Source of the DNA: Macrotis lagotis
Taxonomy: Eukaryota > Chordata > Mammalia > Peramelemorphia > Peramelidae
Assembly: GCF_037893015.1 (NCBI RefSeq)
Contig: NC_133661.1
Location: 222,607,489 to 222,671,488, forward strand
Direction of reading: 5' to 3'
DNA: 64,000 nucleotides
Shown here: piece after piece, positions 43,791-55,435 of the stretch
How positions within the stretch are numbered: the stretch's first letter is position 1
Layout: each line of letters opens with the position of its first letter
Position numbers and translations under genes: made by a program
Notes under the pieces: generated by a model
Told to the model about the DNA's origin: nothing
The model's input: the letters and a program-made list of their open reading frames with translations, nothing else
Database searches by the model: none

Positions 43791-44769
43791 TTTCTGCTTT
43801 CTTTCTCAACTCCAGGTGACATATTATAAACTCCCACCCAAAATACTCCTCTGCGAATCCCAGTTCTGCTACTTAATTCTGTGAATAACTTTAGGCAATT
43901 CAATAAAATTCTCAGAACTGTAGTACTGCACCTACAAACACGGGGTAGGAAATGGCAAGTCCTTTCCATTTCTAAAAGCATAATCCTTCCTAGGATACTA
44001 ACAAAGTTGTTTTTTTTTAAATCCCTAAAGGGAAGATAGATCTTCAGGCCTCTTGCCTTCTAACTCCCCCACCCCCACCCCCACCCCCACCCCCACCCCC
44101 ACCCTCCAAAAACAAACTTTTGTGCATCTTTGTTTATTTTATCTGGCAAACTAGCCCCTCTTCCCCACTGCTCTCCCAGTCCTCACATACCAGGCTGGAA
44201 ACTTCTCTCCCCAGGGAAACTGAAAATCTTATCTCTAGCTTTAGGAGGAGGGGCTGGGAGTGAAAAGATTCTTGGATCCTTTGCCCTGGGGAAGGTTAGG
44301 GAGGTGACATCTGGCCTTCAGGCCTAAGTGGTTAATTGCTGCCAGGCTGACTCCACTAAGTTGAGTGTAACCGGTGTCTGAGTGGAGTTTGCCCTGCCTA
44401 CTGCTTCCCCAGCCTGCTCAGCCCCAGAGAGGATGACTACACACCGGAGGTATGCCAAGCCTCAGGATTGTGACTGGGCCAAGTGCAGAGGAAACATTGA
44501 GAGAGCTGGCCAAAAGGACTTCACTTTTAAAAAACCATTCTACTTACTGTACTTAAACAGCCCATTGTTGGGCTGGAGTATCCATTTGCAACCGTTGAAG
44601 AAAAGAAAAAATTCCTTGGCCTGGGACAAACCAAACTGGTTCTGGTAAGCCAAGCTTTCCAGAATGACCAGATTAATTTGAAACTCCCTCAACTATCTTG
44701 CCTTATCCTGCCTGACCTCTCCCAGCTGCACCAACAATTGTCTTTTTTCCTCTTTTTTTAAAAAAAAAC
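43791..44769. other. Unique-looking, moderately GC-rich sequence with (CCCCCA)n
   Basis: A pure (CCCCCA)n run lies at about 44065-44104. The rest (44120-44760) has no repeat landmark. An 88-codon frame (44382-44648 +) has no recognisable domain and I do not call it a gene. Confidence 0.5.
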
Positions 44770-45320
44770 TTACTTAACAGATCGGTGTGAGGTGGAACCT
44801 GAGTCATTTTCATTTGCTCTTCTCAATATTAGTAATTGGTAGCATTTTTTCATTTGGTTATTGATGGTTTGGCATTCTTATTTTGAGAACTTCTTGTTAA
44901 TATTCTTTAACCTCTTCTTAGATAAGCGAGTTCGGTCTTATATATTTGTATCAATTCCTGATGTATTATGAAAATCAAGCCTTGATAAAGAAGTTTGCTT
45001 TCCCTATTACCTGGTTCCCTTTCATTTTAGTTTCATTGATTTTTGTGCAAAAAACTCAGTTTTATGTCATAATAATTGCCCATTTTTTTTTACTGTAATC
45101 CCCTCTATCCCTTGTTTGGTCAAAGGCTCCTCTTCCATTCACAGTTGTGAAAGATATCTCCTCTGTTCTTTTATTTTGTTGATAGGACCTTTTATATATT
45201 TAAGACATGTATCCATTTGGAATTTACTGTGGTACATAGTAGGAATTGTTGGTCTAAAACTTAAGTTGCATAATAGTTGATCTGCTTTGGAAAACAATTT
45301 CCTCACTTGGAATTCCCTAC
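44770..45320 (-). mobile_element. L1 ORF2 3' fragment, antisense
   Basis: Diverged reverse complement of the L1 ORF2 C-terminal region: 'gtgaggtggaacctgagtca', 'gtgcaaaaaactcagtttta', 'ctatcccttgtttggtcaaa', 'gacatgtatccatttggaat'. Confidence 0.8.
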
Positions 45321-45654
45321 ACAGACAAAAATAAATTGTGTTTATTTATGCATATGTTTGTGCTATATTTTGAGAGAGCATGAAAAGAAAGAACTATTAT
45401 AAGTAGCTAGACCAACTCCCTTTACAGAAAAGGAAATTGAGGCACAGGATAAATAACTTACCTAGAATTTGAATGCAAGTTTCCTTACTCTAAATCCAAT
45501 ACTCTTCCCCCTATAATACCAAAGCCTTACTGTGTCTTAAATTGAAATGTGATACCCCAACGGATAGTGAATTCCCCATCATGTAGCAGTCTTCATATGC
45601 AGTCTAGATAACCACTTTTCTGGGATGTTGTAGAGGAATTCCTGCTTAGAAATG

Positions 45655-46078
45655 AATGAAATATGGTTATTTTTCCCCTTAGTTCTAATTCCTCTTTAAC
45701 AACATGACTAATATGGAATTATGTTAAATGTGATTATACATGTACAACCTATATCAGATCGTATGCTGCTATAGGGAGGGGGGGAGGAAAGGGTGGTAGA
45801 AAAATGTGGAACTCAAAAGCTTGCAAAAGGATGAATGTTGGGGCAGCTAGGTGGCTCAGTGGGGGGCAGCTAGGTGGGTCAGTGGATAGAGCACTGGCCC
45901 TGGAGTCAGGAATACCTGAGTTCAAATTCAGCCTCAGACACTTAATAATTACCTAGCTGTGTGGCCTTGGGCAAGCCACTTAACCCCACTGCCTTGCCAA
46001 AAAAAAAAAAGGATGAATGTTGAAAACTATGCATGTAATTGGAAAAATAAAATTTTAAAATTAAAAAATAAATAAATG
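45655..46078 (+). mobile_element. L1 3' end, split by SINE-A
   Basis: 'taacaacatgactaatatgg', 'acatgtacaacctatatcag', the G-run, then after the SINE 'ttgaaaactatgcatgtaat' and an A/T tail. Confidence 0.9.
45841..46006 (+). mobile_element. SINE-A with duplicated 5' head
   Basis: The TSD 'aaaaggatgaatgttg' is at 45825-45840 and about 46007-46022. The first ~22 bases ('gggcagctaggtggctcagt') are repeated once before the complete element begins at about 45862. Confidence 0.95.
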
Positions 46079-46264
46079 AGATGGCCTCTGATGACCCTTT
46101 CAACTTAGATTGTGATTCTTTCACCTCACTACGAGTGTCAGGGCTATATGGAATTTGAGGATGCTTGACTACAGTTCCCCCACCATATTTTGTCTATGTT
46201 TCACCATGTGAGTTGGTCATGCCTAGAAGTCTTCTCATCATTTTTTACTAAATTTGACACAGTG

Positions 46265-46440
46265 GAGAAGCTTGTGACAGAAAGAATAGTGGTCTGGAAA
46301 TTAGGAGACCTGAGTGCTTGTCCCACATCTGCCACTCATTTTGTGACTTTGGCCAAGTCATTTCTCTGGATTTTTGTTTGCTTATTCATAAGGAAGAACA
46401 GGTTGGACTCAGAGAACCTTCTAGCTCTAATGCTAGAAGA
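46265..46440 (+). mobile_element. MIR-like SINE
   Basis: 'gtggtctggaaattaggaga', 'gtgactttggccaagtcatt' and 'aacaggttggactcagagaa'. Confidence 0.7.
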
Positions 46441-46460
46441 TATCTACATTTCATTATGGA

Positions 46461-46889
46461 AGATGAGTGGGTAGTGAGTAAGGAAAGGAGATGGATGAGA
46501 ATCTTCGACAATTTCTGTATGTGTTAGTACACAGTATTTTAAATTGTAATTGACTGTGGAGGGACTTTGTGATTACCCTTTATTCTGTGATTAGAGGAAT
46601 ACCTAAAGAAAAATCTACCATGAAATGCTGCCTCTACCTCTAGCTGGAATTCCTACTCTTGTAGTTACTTCTTTTGGAAGGAGGCACCGTCTCCATAAGA
46701 CTATATACCAGGATGTAAATATTGTTGCCTACCAGAGACTGACTACGATACTACGATTAGCAACTTAGCAAGTTAACTTAGACTCTTGGTCCATAAGATA
46801 ATAGAGTAGAGAGGAACTTTACAAGCTTTCTAGTGGCTATGATTTACATGAATACTTTCTCCATATCCGATAAGAGTCCCATCATGGAG
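46461..46889. other. Intergenic/intronic, no recognised element
   Basis: I see no repeat landmark, exon or regulatory motif that I can support. Confidence 0.35.
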
Positions 46890-47060
46890 GTCATTTACTA
46901 ATTCCTGAGGCAATTCTTTCAATTTTGGAGCTTCTAATTCTTAAGACTTTCCTTATATGGAGATCATATCTGCTTTCCTCTGGTTCTCTCCTCTAGGAGA
47001 GCAAAACACAACTAATCTCTCTTACGGTTCCTCATATAAGAAGGTTTTAGATTTTTTTTT
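46890..47060 (-). mobile_element. CR1/L3 LINE fragment, antisense
   Basis: 'ttctaattcttaagactttc' and 'ctgctttcctctggttctct' resemble the antisense CR1/L3 region with 'gaagtttttcctta' and 'ccctctggggcc'. Confidence 0.45.
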
Positions 47061-47097
47061 CTGATCTGGCCTCTTTCCTTTAGATGGTCTAATTTTG

Positions 47098-47101
<4 letters not shown>

Positions 47102-47149
<48 letters not shown>
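47102..47149. repeat. (TC)24 microsatellite
   Basis: A pure dinucleotide run followed by a short C-rich stretch. Confidence 0.98.
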
Positions 47150-47151
<2 letters not shown>

Positions 47152-47599
47152 CCACCCCCTCTCAGAAATGAGCACAGTTCTTCAGATTTGATTTCACAGG
47201 GGCAGAGTGCAAGGGGAACTATCACCCCCACTATGCATATTATGATTCTGTTCAGATTATTTTATAGAACAGGGCCTTTAAGGAACAGGACAAAGACCAA
47301 ATACATTTTGAGGAGGCTGGTTTGGGAACCGATGAGGGCAGGACTGGGTAGGACACTAGACACATTCAAGTAAGACATTGGAGAGAGGAAGGGAAGGATA
47401 GAGGTGAAAAAAGGGAAAACATTTACTTAAAACTCCTTAGAGTAGACAGGTATACATGACAAATTTAACATTTATTTCTTAGTATTTTCAGAATCATTCA
47501 GGCTAACATTATTACTCATTTTTTCTCTTATCTTTCCTTGGAAAGGGGGAAAAGAATGGCACAATTGTTCCTACTCTTAGTTTTTTCAGTTCAAAGAAT

Positions 47600-47970
47600 C
47601 CTAGATTCACAGGTTATTAGGACTAGAAATCTTAAAATATAGCATGCTAGAGTTGGAAAAGACTTTAGAGATCATTGAAATAAAGGATTCTTGGGGTTCT
47701 AATTTTTTTGAATATTTTGATTACTATATTTCAATATAATTGTTTCCTTTGTGTTTCTATGTATTTTATTTTATACATTGAAGAATATTCTGAGAAGGGA
47801 TCCATAGGCTTTATAACACTGCTAAAAGGAGAGTCTATGACATAAAAAAAAGAATAAGAACTACTTGTCTAAGTCTTATTTGGCAGATGAGGAAATTGAG
47901 ACCCAGAGAAAACACTTAAAATTAACTGAGTTGGGGCAAGAAGCCATGTCTCCTAACTCCTAGGGAGGCA
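47600..47970. mobile_element. MIR-type block interrupted by a DNA-transposon-like repeat
   Basis: Antisense MIR/L3-type sequence ('ctagagttggaaaagacttt' at 47647; 'cagatgaggaaattgagacc' at 47883) is split by the element at 47686-47868. Confidence 0.6.
47686..47868 (+). mobile_element. Non-autonomous DNA-transposon-like repeat, copy 2
   Basis: 'tgattactatatttcaatat', 'tctatgtattttattttata', 'attctgagaagggatccata' and 'gagagtctatgaca'. Shared with 36575-36745 (-) and 54290-54865 (+). Family not named with certainty (hAT-like is a guess). Confidence 0.6.
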
Positions 47971-48309
47971 TTGCCTTTTCCCAAGCAAGTTCATATAGAA
48001 ATGGGTAAGTGGTTTATTTTGATGAATCTCTTTCTGTTTCTATCTATCCAAATCCTTCCCATTTCTCAAAGTCTAGTTCCATTCCCACCATCTCCATGGA
48101 GCTATCCCATGATGATCTCGTCATTTCTTCTTTACTTAAAATCTACGCTGCACTTTTAGCATCTTAATACAAACAGTTCACCAATGAACAATTTAGGCAG
48201 GTTAGAATTTCATGAATGTACTTGCCTCAGTGATTTCTACTTATCTGACTGAGGCCCAACTTCTCAACTACAAGACCATCTGTCTATCCATTAAATAAAG
48301 TTGCTATGT

Positions 48310-48700
48310 ACATTGAGCATAGAATCTCAGAGCTGACAAGACCTTAGTGGTGGTCAACTAATCTGTAACTTGATACAGGAATTTCATTTACAACTTCCCC
48401 CAACAAGAAGGCAACCAGCCTCAGTTTGGGTTTGTCTAGTGGCAGAGAATTCACTATCTTTTAAAACAAATCAGTTCCGTTTTTTTTTTTAACAACTCTT
48501 ATTGTTAGCCAGTGTTTACCACAAATTGAAATGAAATTTGCCTTCCTATAACTTCAGTCCATTCTCTCTGGAGTCACTACCCAAAACCAGAATCCAAAAT
48601 ATTCATCTTCTACATTCTTGTATTTTGGGGACCACCTCCCAGACTGCTTTATCCCCATTTTTTTGACTTCTTGATTTTAAGCATTGTTTGAAATTTGATC
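48310..48700 (-). mobile_element. CR1/L3 LINE fragment, antisense
   Basis: 'agaatctcagagctgacaag', 'ggcaaccagcctcagtttgg', 'agtggcagagaattcactat' follow the order of the antisense CR1/L3 coding part. A ~90-bp piece (48570-48660) recurs at 51363-51455. Confidence 0.6.
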
Positions 48701-48889
48701 TACTCTTCCAATCCAAAATAAATTACTTGTCACTCAGGAGACGTTATTTGAATGAATGATGAACTTTTACTCTATGAACTGTAGCTCTGAAAGGCAGTCT
48801 GCCTGTGTCTGATGCTCCTCTGCATTCTTTTTAACTTAGTTCCTTTTTCTACCTCAAAGGACATAGACTTGAAATACTGGCCAGAACTA

Positions 48890-49500
48890 TTCTTTAAATT
48901 GTTATCTCTTGTTTTGCTATCAGTTGATACACCTTTTATTTATTCCCTCTCCCCTCCTCAACCAAAAAGTTATCCCTTCTAACTTATCAAAGAATAAACT
49001 TATAAAATCTCTTATAAAAAAATAAAAAAGAAAAGGGAAAAAAACAGTTCAGCAAAACTAATCAATAGTTTTCAATAGTCAGTCAAGTCTGACACACTAT
49101 ACAGAATTCCCCATCTAGTCTATCACCTGTGAAAAAAGAGGGGGAGCTGCATTTACATGTCTCCATTTTCATAATTAAACTTGGTTCTTAAAATTAAACA
49201 GCATTCATTTTTTTAATTTGTTTTTGCTGTTCGTTAGACATACATTATTATATTTGTAAATTCTCATTTTTACATCTGTGTGTTTTTGTGTTTTCCCACT
49301 GATCCTAATTCTTTGTTTCTTATGGTACAGTAATATTCCATCACATTTGTTTTGCCTTTTCCCAGTGGATGGAAGCTTCTTTCTTTCCAATTATTTGCTA
49401 CCAAAAATAGTTCTACTGTATGTATTTTGTTGTATGTGGGACCTTCCTTAGATAGCTCCTTGGGGTATACTTCTAGCAGTGGGATCTCTGGATACAGGAA
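48890..49500 (-). mobile_element. Old L1 3' fragment, antisense
   Basis: 'gtacagtaatattccatcac', 'tttcccagtggatggaagct' and 'ttggggtatacttctagcag' are the antisense L1 ORF2 end, from a family distinct from the 14.5-kb copy. Confidence 0.7.
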
Positions 49501-49867
49501 TATATATTAAGAACATCAGAAATGCTGACCCCCAAGTGTCATTTATAAGGGGATAGGGAGGCTTTATTCTCTAAATGAAAAATGAGTTTCCTAAATAGTT
49601 AACCAGAAAGGGTTAATGGGGTTTTTACACTTAGTAGAGAAAGGTAAAAAACCAAGGGAGCTGGGAACAGCCACCCAGCCCTTGCAATATAATGAAAGAC
49701 TGGGACCCATTGGGAAACTGCAGGCCAATCAAGTCTGACTTTGGTGGTCGACCTAACAGCTAAAGAGATCTCAATCAGCACTCTCTGCTTCCTGAAGCAT
49801 GAGGCTTTTTTGAATAAATAGACTTGGTGACAAGCACTGGCAGGAAACAAATGTAAGTGTGCTTTGC

Positions 49868-50055
49868 AACCTGGGGCTGTAGAAAGAGCTATGGATTTGT
49901 AGTCTGAAGATCTTGGTTTGACTCCTGCTCTGCTGTTTATGATCTGTGATTCTGGGCAGGTCAATTAACCTCTTTGAGCTTCAGTTTGCCCATCTGTAAA
50001 TTGTGGGGGTTGAACTAGGTATCCCTTCTGTGTCTAATCTTGTGGTCTTGTGATT
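49868..50055 (+). mobile_element. MIR, nearly full length
   Basis: 'gagctatggatttgtagtct', 'gggcaggtcaattaacctct', 'cagtttgcccatctgtaaat' and 'ggttgaactaggtatccct'. Confidence 0.85.
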
Positions 50056-50379
50056 CACTCTGGGTGTGTAAAGAACATTTAACATAGTCTAGTGCTTCTC
50101 AGGGCACAAACACAAAACTGACATGTTCCTAGTTCAGTCCTCTTATTTCATAGAAGAAGAAACAGGCACGGAGATCTAAACTATTTGTATAGTACTTTAA
50201 AACTTATAAAATACCTTAGTAAGAAAGGGAAAAAAAATTTTTTTAAGCATTTGCTATTCTCAGCATTTGCTATGTGCTAAGTATCTCATTTTGAGATGAA
50301 TTTGGGGTGGATTCCTGCTTATTTTGTTTACTCACACAGGTCTGGGAAATGTGGATTCTCCCTTTTGTCAGACAGGATA

Positions 50380-50440
50380 TTTGGAAATTGATAAATCTTT
50401 GATCAAAATTTGGGTGTTCATTGTCACATATCTCAAGCCC
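50380..50440 (+). repeat. Unidentified interspersed repeat, partial copy
   Basis: 'tttggaaattgataaatctt' and 'caaaatttgggtgttcattg' resemble 56020-56180 and 59430-59690. Confidence 0.5.
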
Positions 50441-50739
50441 CTAACTATAATATAAATAGAAGGACAAAATATCACTATCATCGATACAATTTTATAATCA
50501 ATGTAAGGAGTTTCCATTTCAATTTAACTTTTATTTGTTAGGATATTGTAATATTCATTCTCTCATTAATTGTTAACCAATCAAAGTTTATTGCCACCCT
50601 TAGGAACACCTGCTCTTCCAAGGGCATTTAAACTGGGAATTATGAGGTGTCTTTGGCATTCAAGAGTGCTAATGATCTCTTTTATTAATAATATGCTAGG
50701 CTTATTAATAGCATGATTAAATTATCCAGAAGAACAGAC

Positions 50740-51320
50740 AAATATCTCAGTTGATATTCATAACAATCTGAGGGGATAGGCACTATTATCCTCATTTTAC
50801 AATTGAAGAAACTGAGGCAGAAATACATTAAATGATTTGCTCGAGGTCATATAACTTCTAGTATAAATGTCTGGGGTCAAATTTGAACTCATAACTTCTT
50901 TTCTCTAGGCTCAGAACTCTATCCCAACTACTTCTCATTCAACCCTTTGAATTAGGTATTATATATGTTTTTATTTCCATTTGACAAATAAATATTCTGA
51001 AGCTCCTGAGAGGTTAAAATTTTTGCCCTAGTCACATAATAGTAAGCAAACATCAAAGGCAGGGCTTCTTGATTCTAAGGTCAGTATTCTAACTATGGCA
51101 TCACACTTCCTTCCCCTTAGAAATCATCTTTAATCTACTCACCACCTTCCCCCCTCTAGTGTTCCCCCCATTACCATCATCATTTTGTAGATTAGGCTAT
51201 TTTGGTTCAAGGAGGATTAACAATATTATCCAGCTAGTAAGAGTCAGAACCAAAATTTGAATCTATGTCTTGACTCTAAAGTTCAGTGTTCTTTCTGCCA
51301 TACTGGACTACTTCTTGACT
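50740..51320 (-). mobile_element. Three consecutive antisense MIR-like copies
   Basis: Copies at about 50745-50935 ('cattttacaattgaagaaac'), 50940-51110 ('catttgacaaataaatattc') and 51165-51320 ('cattttgtagattaggctat'). Each runs to the '(g)aacTca ... ctt' end and is diverged. Confidence 0.7.
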
Positions 51321-51469
51321 CTTAGCTCCTCTTAATCATTCAGTCAACAAACTTTATTCAATCACTGCTCAAAGCCAGAACCCAAAGTATTCTGTATATC
51401 CACATTCTTGTATTTTTGGGGACCCCTCCCTTAGTCTTCTCTAGCCACATTTTTTGGGGGGGAGGGGAA

Positions 51470-51880
51470 GAAGGCTCTATTAGCTGTTAGGATTAGAAAA
51501 GGCCTCATGTAGGAGAATGTGGTCCTTAGCCTAAATGATAGAGATAAGGAAGGGTCCATTCTGGGCAATAGGCTAGCTACTGCAAAGACAGAGACAAGAA
51601 ATGGAATGCCTCATATGAGGAACATAAGAAGGCCAGTTTGGCCTGACCACAGTTAAGCAGTTAGGCTGGAGCCAGAATTGTAAAGGATTTTAATGTCACA
51701 AATGGTTCCTCTTTAATAGGAATCCATGAGATTTATTGAATACGAAAAGGACGTAGTTGGAGGATTTGTGCTTTAGGAGAGTCAGTTTGGCATCTGAGGG
51801 GAAGATGGTCTGGATGGGAAAAGACCTGAGGTAGGGAAACCAATTAGAGGTTATTTGTAGTTGTCTAGGCCAGAGGTGAA
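51470..51880 (-). mobile_element. L2, antisense
   Basis: 'tggaatgcctcatatgagga', 'aaggccagtttggcctgacc', 'attgtaaaggattttaatgt', 'ctttaggagagtcagtttgg' and 'gttatttgtagttgtctagg'. Confidence 0.8.
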
Positions 51881-52284
51881 CAATGGGCTACAGACCAGTG
51901 GAGGCTGAGAGTGGGGAGAAGGGAATGGATATCAGAAATGTTTTGGAGGTAGAAATGATTCAAGTTATGAATAATAATTTGGTTGTTGTGTCCAATTCTT
52001 AGTAGTTCTAAAGACCTATACATCAATTCTATCCATGGGGTTTTCTTGATATTAGAGTGGTTTGCCATTTAAGCTTGGTACAGACTGGAAAACTTGCTCA
52101 TTCAAATTATAGCATTTGATCTCTTTTAAGAAAGTCCATTTAACATTGAAGAAATGAGTGTTATGCTGAGTTCAAGTCACCCATCAAGTCCAGTCAAGGC
52201 AATGGAGATCAGAGACTCTGATTGAACTATTCTTATTGATAAACTAAAGGATGTTGGGAATTGGCCCTTTGATTCCTCTGACAC

Positions 52285-52505
52285 AGGATAGAAAACAAAT
52301 AATGAGATAGTTCAGTATTGGAAGACCAAAATTCAAATTCTGACTCTGCTGGGTCATCACACTTACCAAGTAAATCTAGTATATGTGTGACGTTGGATAA
52401 GTCACGTAACATCTAGGTATAAGTTTCTTCATTTGAAAAATGAGGGATGATCAGACTGCTTCCTATGATCCTTTTCAGCTCAAAATCTTTTAGTTGGAGG
52501 GGAAG
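52285..52505 (+). mobile_element. MIR-like SINE
   Basis: 'caaattctgactctgctggg', 'gacgttggataagtcacgta' and 'gatgatcagactgcttccta', with a short internal expansion. Confidence 0.65.
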
Positions 52506-52649
52506 AAAGACTTTTCAATATGTCTTTGTGACAGATCCAAGGAACATGAGTTTCTAGCATCCATTTACTAAGGACCTACAGACAATAGCTGCTCAAGGTA
52601 ACTTAAAAATGCCTGGAATAGATTCTACAGTGTCTCACCAACTCAACTG

Positions 52650-52760
52650 ATAAATGAAAAATTTATTATGCATCAGGCACTGAGGATGCAAATGCAAAAA
52701 CCAGATAGACCTTGCACTCAGGAACCTCAGTTTCTTGGGGGGTGGGGATTATCCATACAA
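52650..52760 (-). mobile_element. L2 3' terminus fragment, antisense
   Basis: 'aatttattatgcatcaggca', 'ctgaggatgcaaatgcaaaa' and 'cttgcactcaggaacctcag'. Confidence 0.65.
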
Positions 52761-53029
52761 GGATATTGAAGAAGGGAGTTTTAGTCTAGTCCAGTTAAGG
52801 AGTGATATGAATGAGTGCATTAATGGATGGATGAATAGATCTATAAGATGATCCTGAAAAAAAGAGAATGGGGCTGGGAATCAGAAGACCTGAGTTCTAA
52901 TTCTGATCTTTTCAGAGATGAAAAAGACTGTTGGGATCATTTAGTCTGAATGCATTTGACAAGAGGAATGATGAAACTTAGAAAAGGAAAGAAAAGAAAA
53001 AAAGACTTGTCCAAGTACTCAATGCTAAT

Positions 53030-53430
53030 TAGAATCAACTAGGTGACCCTAGTAGATAAAGTGCTGAACTTGTAATCAGAAGAATATGAATTCAAATCCA
53101 GCTTCAGACTGTTTAGCTGTGTGACCCTGAGTAAGTCATTTAACTTCTGTCTGCTTCTGTTTCTACCTCTGTCAAATGGAGATAATAATAGCACCTACCA
53201 CCTAAGGTTATTGTGAGGTAAAGAGTTTTGCAAAAGTTAAAGTGCTATATAAGTAAATATCATTAATTAGCAAAATTAAGAGTTTCATGACTTCTGGGTC
53301 TGTTTCTTTTGTCTGTAAAATGAAAATAATAATTTATACCCTGCCCCTCTCAAAGGGTTATTTTGGGGATCAAATGAGATCAGGAGTGCAAAAAATGTTT
53401 TGTGAACTATCAAATGCACATAAATGCAAG
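53030..53430 (+). mobile_element. SINE-C followed by a second partial SINE-C
   Basis: 53035-53270: 'gtgctgaacttgtaatcaga', 'gtgtgaccctgagtaagtca', 'ggagataataatagcaccta', 'aaagtgctatataagtaaat'. 53280-53425 repeats only the 3' half ('ctgtaaaatgaaaataataa', 'ggatcaaatgagatcaggag'). Confidence 0.85.
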
Positions 53431-53544
53431 GAATTGTTTTTATTATCAGTTTATAAAGTCATTACAACTTTTTGATGACTCTAATATTTTTGATGCTTTA
53501 TTGTCACAAAACATTTATTATCTCTTTTTAGCCATGAAGTTACT

Positions 53545-53690
53545 CTGTACTTATAGATATTTCTATCTCCATTTTACAGATGAGAAATTGTAGCATCCCT
53601 CCATAATAGTTAAGCAGTAGAGGCAGTATTTGAACTCAGACTTTGCTGACTTCAAACCTAGCACTTTGACAGATGTAGAAATATTGCGTT
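53545..53690 (-). mobile_element. MIR-like fragment, antisense
   Basis: 'tctccattttacagatgaga' and 'ggcagtatttgaactcagac'. Confidence 0.65.
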
Positions 53691-54399
53691 ATCACACAAA
53701 GAGTTAATGAACCAGACCAAACAGAGCATCTTCCCCAGGGCCCAAAAGGTGAGGGGGTCCTCCAACAGTTGTACTCTGTAATAGAAACATCCTCTCAACA
53801 ACAAAAACAAAGGAGAGAGGCTCCTTGTTATGACCAAGTATTAGGAAGGAAACATTGGGTTATTGTTTTTTTCTTCTTGAGTTTTCTTTCTAACTTCACA
53901 TCTGTGGGTTTGTTATTTCAAATTTATCTTGGAAAAAGTGTATTTAATATGAAATCAAGTACACACCTGCACTGTCCCCTCCTGTTAGCTGTCTGGTGAA
54001 GGGTTTGATTTGGGGAAGGTTTTGATGGTCAAAAAGAGACTGTTGAAATTCTTCAGGGAGACAGCTTAATTTGGAAGGTTTCACATACTGGTCTCTCATA
54101 AAGTGGCCTAGTTCAGAGTAGAGCCTGTTAAGTTTGCTCAGAGCAAAGAGGGAGGGCTTCAAGTAAACAGAGACTTACTTCATTTCCTCTTTAGGGTTGC
54201 TCTACACTATCACCTAACTCATTTTTGATGTGAGAGAAGAAAGGGTAGCGTAATTCACTGACTTTAGAATCACGGAACCTTAGGACATGGATCTGTGGTT
54301 TTTAACCTGGGGTCTGTAAACCTCTGAGAGGTCTGTAGATAGATTTCTATGAATTTGTTGTGTGTATTTGTTGTTTTTTTAAAGATATTTTGATAACTG

Positions 54400-54648
54400 T
54401 TGTTGTTCAGTCATTTTCTAGTCATGTCCAACTCTTTGTGACCTCATTTGGTGTTTTCTGAAGACTGGAGTGGTTTACCATTTTTTCTTCTCCAGTTCAT
54501 TTCACAGAAGAGGAAACTGAGGGGTCACAGACTTGTCCAGGATCACACAGCTAGAAAGTGACTGGGGCCTGATTTTGAACTTCAAAAGATGAGTCTTCCT
54601 GACTCCGAGCTCAGTACTTTAACTACTACATAATCTAGCTGCCTATAT
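54400..54648 (-). mobile_element. SINE-B, antisense, inside the DNA element
   Basis: 'tgttgttcagtcattttcta', 'ctctttgtgacctcatttgg', 'ctggagtggtttaccatttt' and 'aatctagctgcc'. A likely TSD 'attttgataact'/'atattgataact' flanks it. Confidence 0.9.
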
Positions 54649-54680
54649 TGATAACTTTCTTAATATAATTGGTTTCTTTT

Positions 54681-54775
54681 TATTTTATTTTATATTTATA
54701 AATATATATACTATATATAAATATATATATAATATATAATAAATATATTATATTTATTTATATATTTTATTTTAT
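54681..54775. repeat. AT-rich (TATA/TTTA)n tract
   Basis: About 95 bases with almost no G or C, expanded from the A/T-rich middle of the DNA element. Confidence 0.9.
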
Positions 54776-54914
54776 GAATTTAAAAACTTTATTCTGAGAA
54801 GGTATCCATTAAGTTCACTAAACTTCCAAAGTGACCTAGGGCACAAAATAGATTTAACAACCAAAAAATGTTAACTAACCCCCATACTGGATAGATGAGG
54901 AAACTGGGGTCACC

Positions 54915-55435
54915 AAATTTTAAAGCTGAAAGAGATTTAAGATTCTATCTAGTCCAACCCTTAACTGTAAAAAAATTTTTTTTAATTCCTCACTATATAG
55001 TACTTAAGTTGTAATCCAACCTCTCCTGAAAGATTTCTAGTGATGGGCAACACACTCCCTAACCAAAATGACCCATTCCACTTTCGGCAACTCTAATTAA
55101 TAGAAAGTTTTCCTGACAGCAAGCCTAAACTTTTCTCTTTGCAACTCCTTCTCATTTTTCTCATTCTCTTGGTTCAGCTCTCCAGTACCGAAGAAAACAA
55201 ATCAAATCTCTTTTTCACAGTACAATCCTTCAAATGCTTGAAAAAGCCATCCTATCATGTTCTTCATGCCCCCCCCCCACTTCCTCTTTTCTTCCCTTAT
55301 TTCATTTACTTGCTCATCATGGAACGAACTCAAGGCTAATTCTGCTCTCTCTCCATAAGTATCTTTACTAAATGGTGGTACCCAGTATGTTTATCTTCTT
55401 ATCATTTTTTTAAATTTGTAGCAGGGAAGAACAAC
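54915..55435 (-). mobile_element. CR1/L3 LINE, antisense
   Basis: 'atctagtccaaccctt', 'gatttctagtgatgggcaac', 'ccattccactttcggcaact', 'gaaagttttcctgacagcaa' and 'ccttcaaatgcttgaaaaag' follow the well-known antisense CR1/L3 order closely. Confidence 0.85.

Larger units (their letters stand above)
54290..54865 (+). mobile_element. DNA-transposon-like repeat, copy 3, interrupted
   Basis: Starts 'tttttaacctggggtctgta', resumes after a SINE-B with 'ttcttaatataattggtttc' and 'attctgagaaggtatccatt', and ends near 'aatagatttaac', complementary in part to its start. An AT-rich tract expanded within it. Confidence 0.6.

Noticed and set aside
44382..44648. 88-codon + frame in the sequence after the CpG island
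   Set aside because: No recognisable domain, and no splice or promoter support. The length is within chance expectation.
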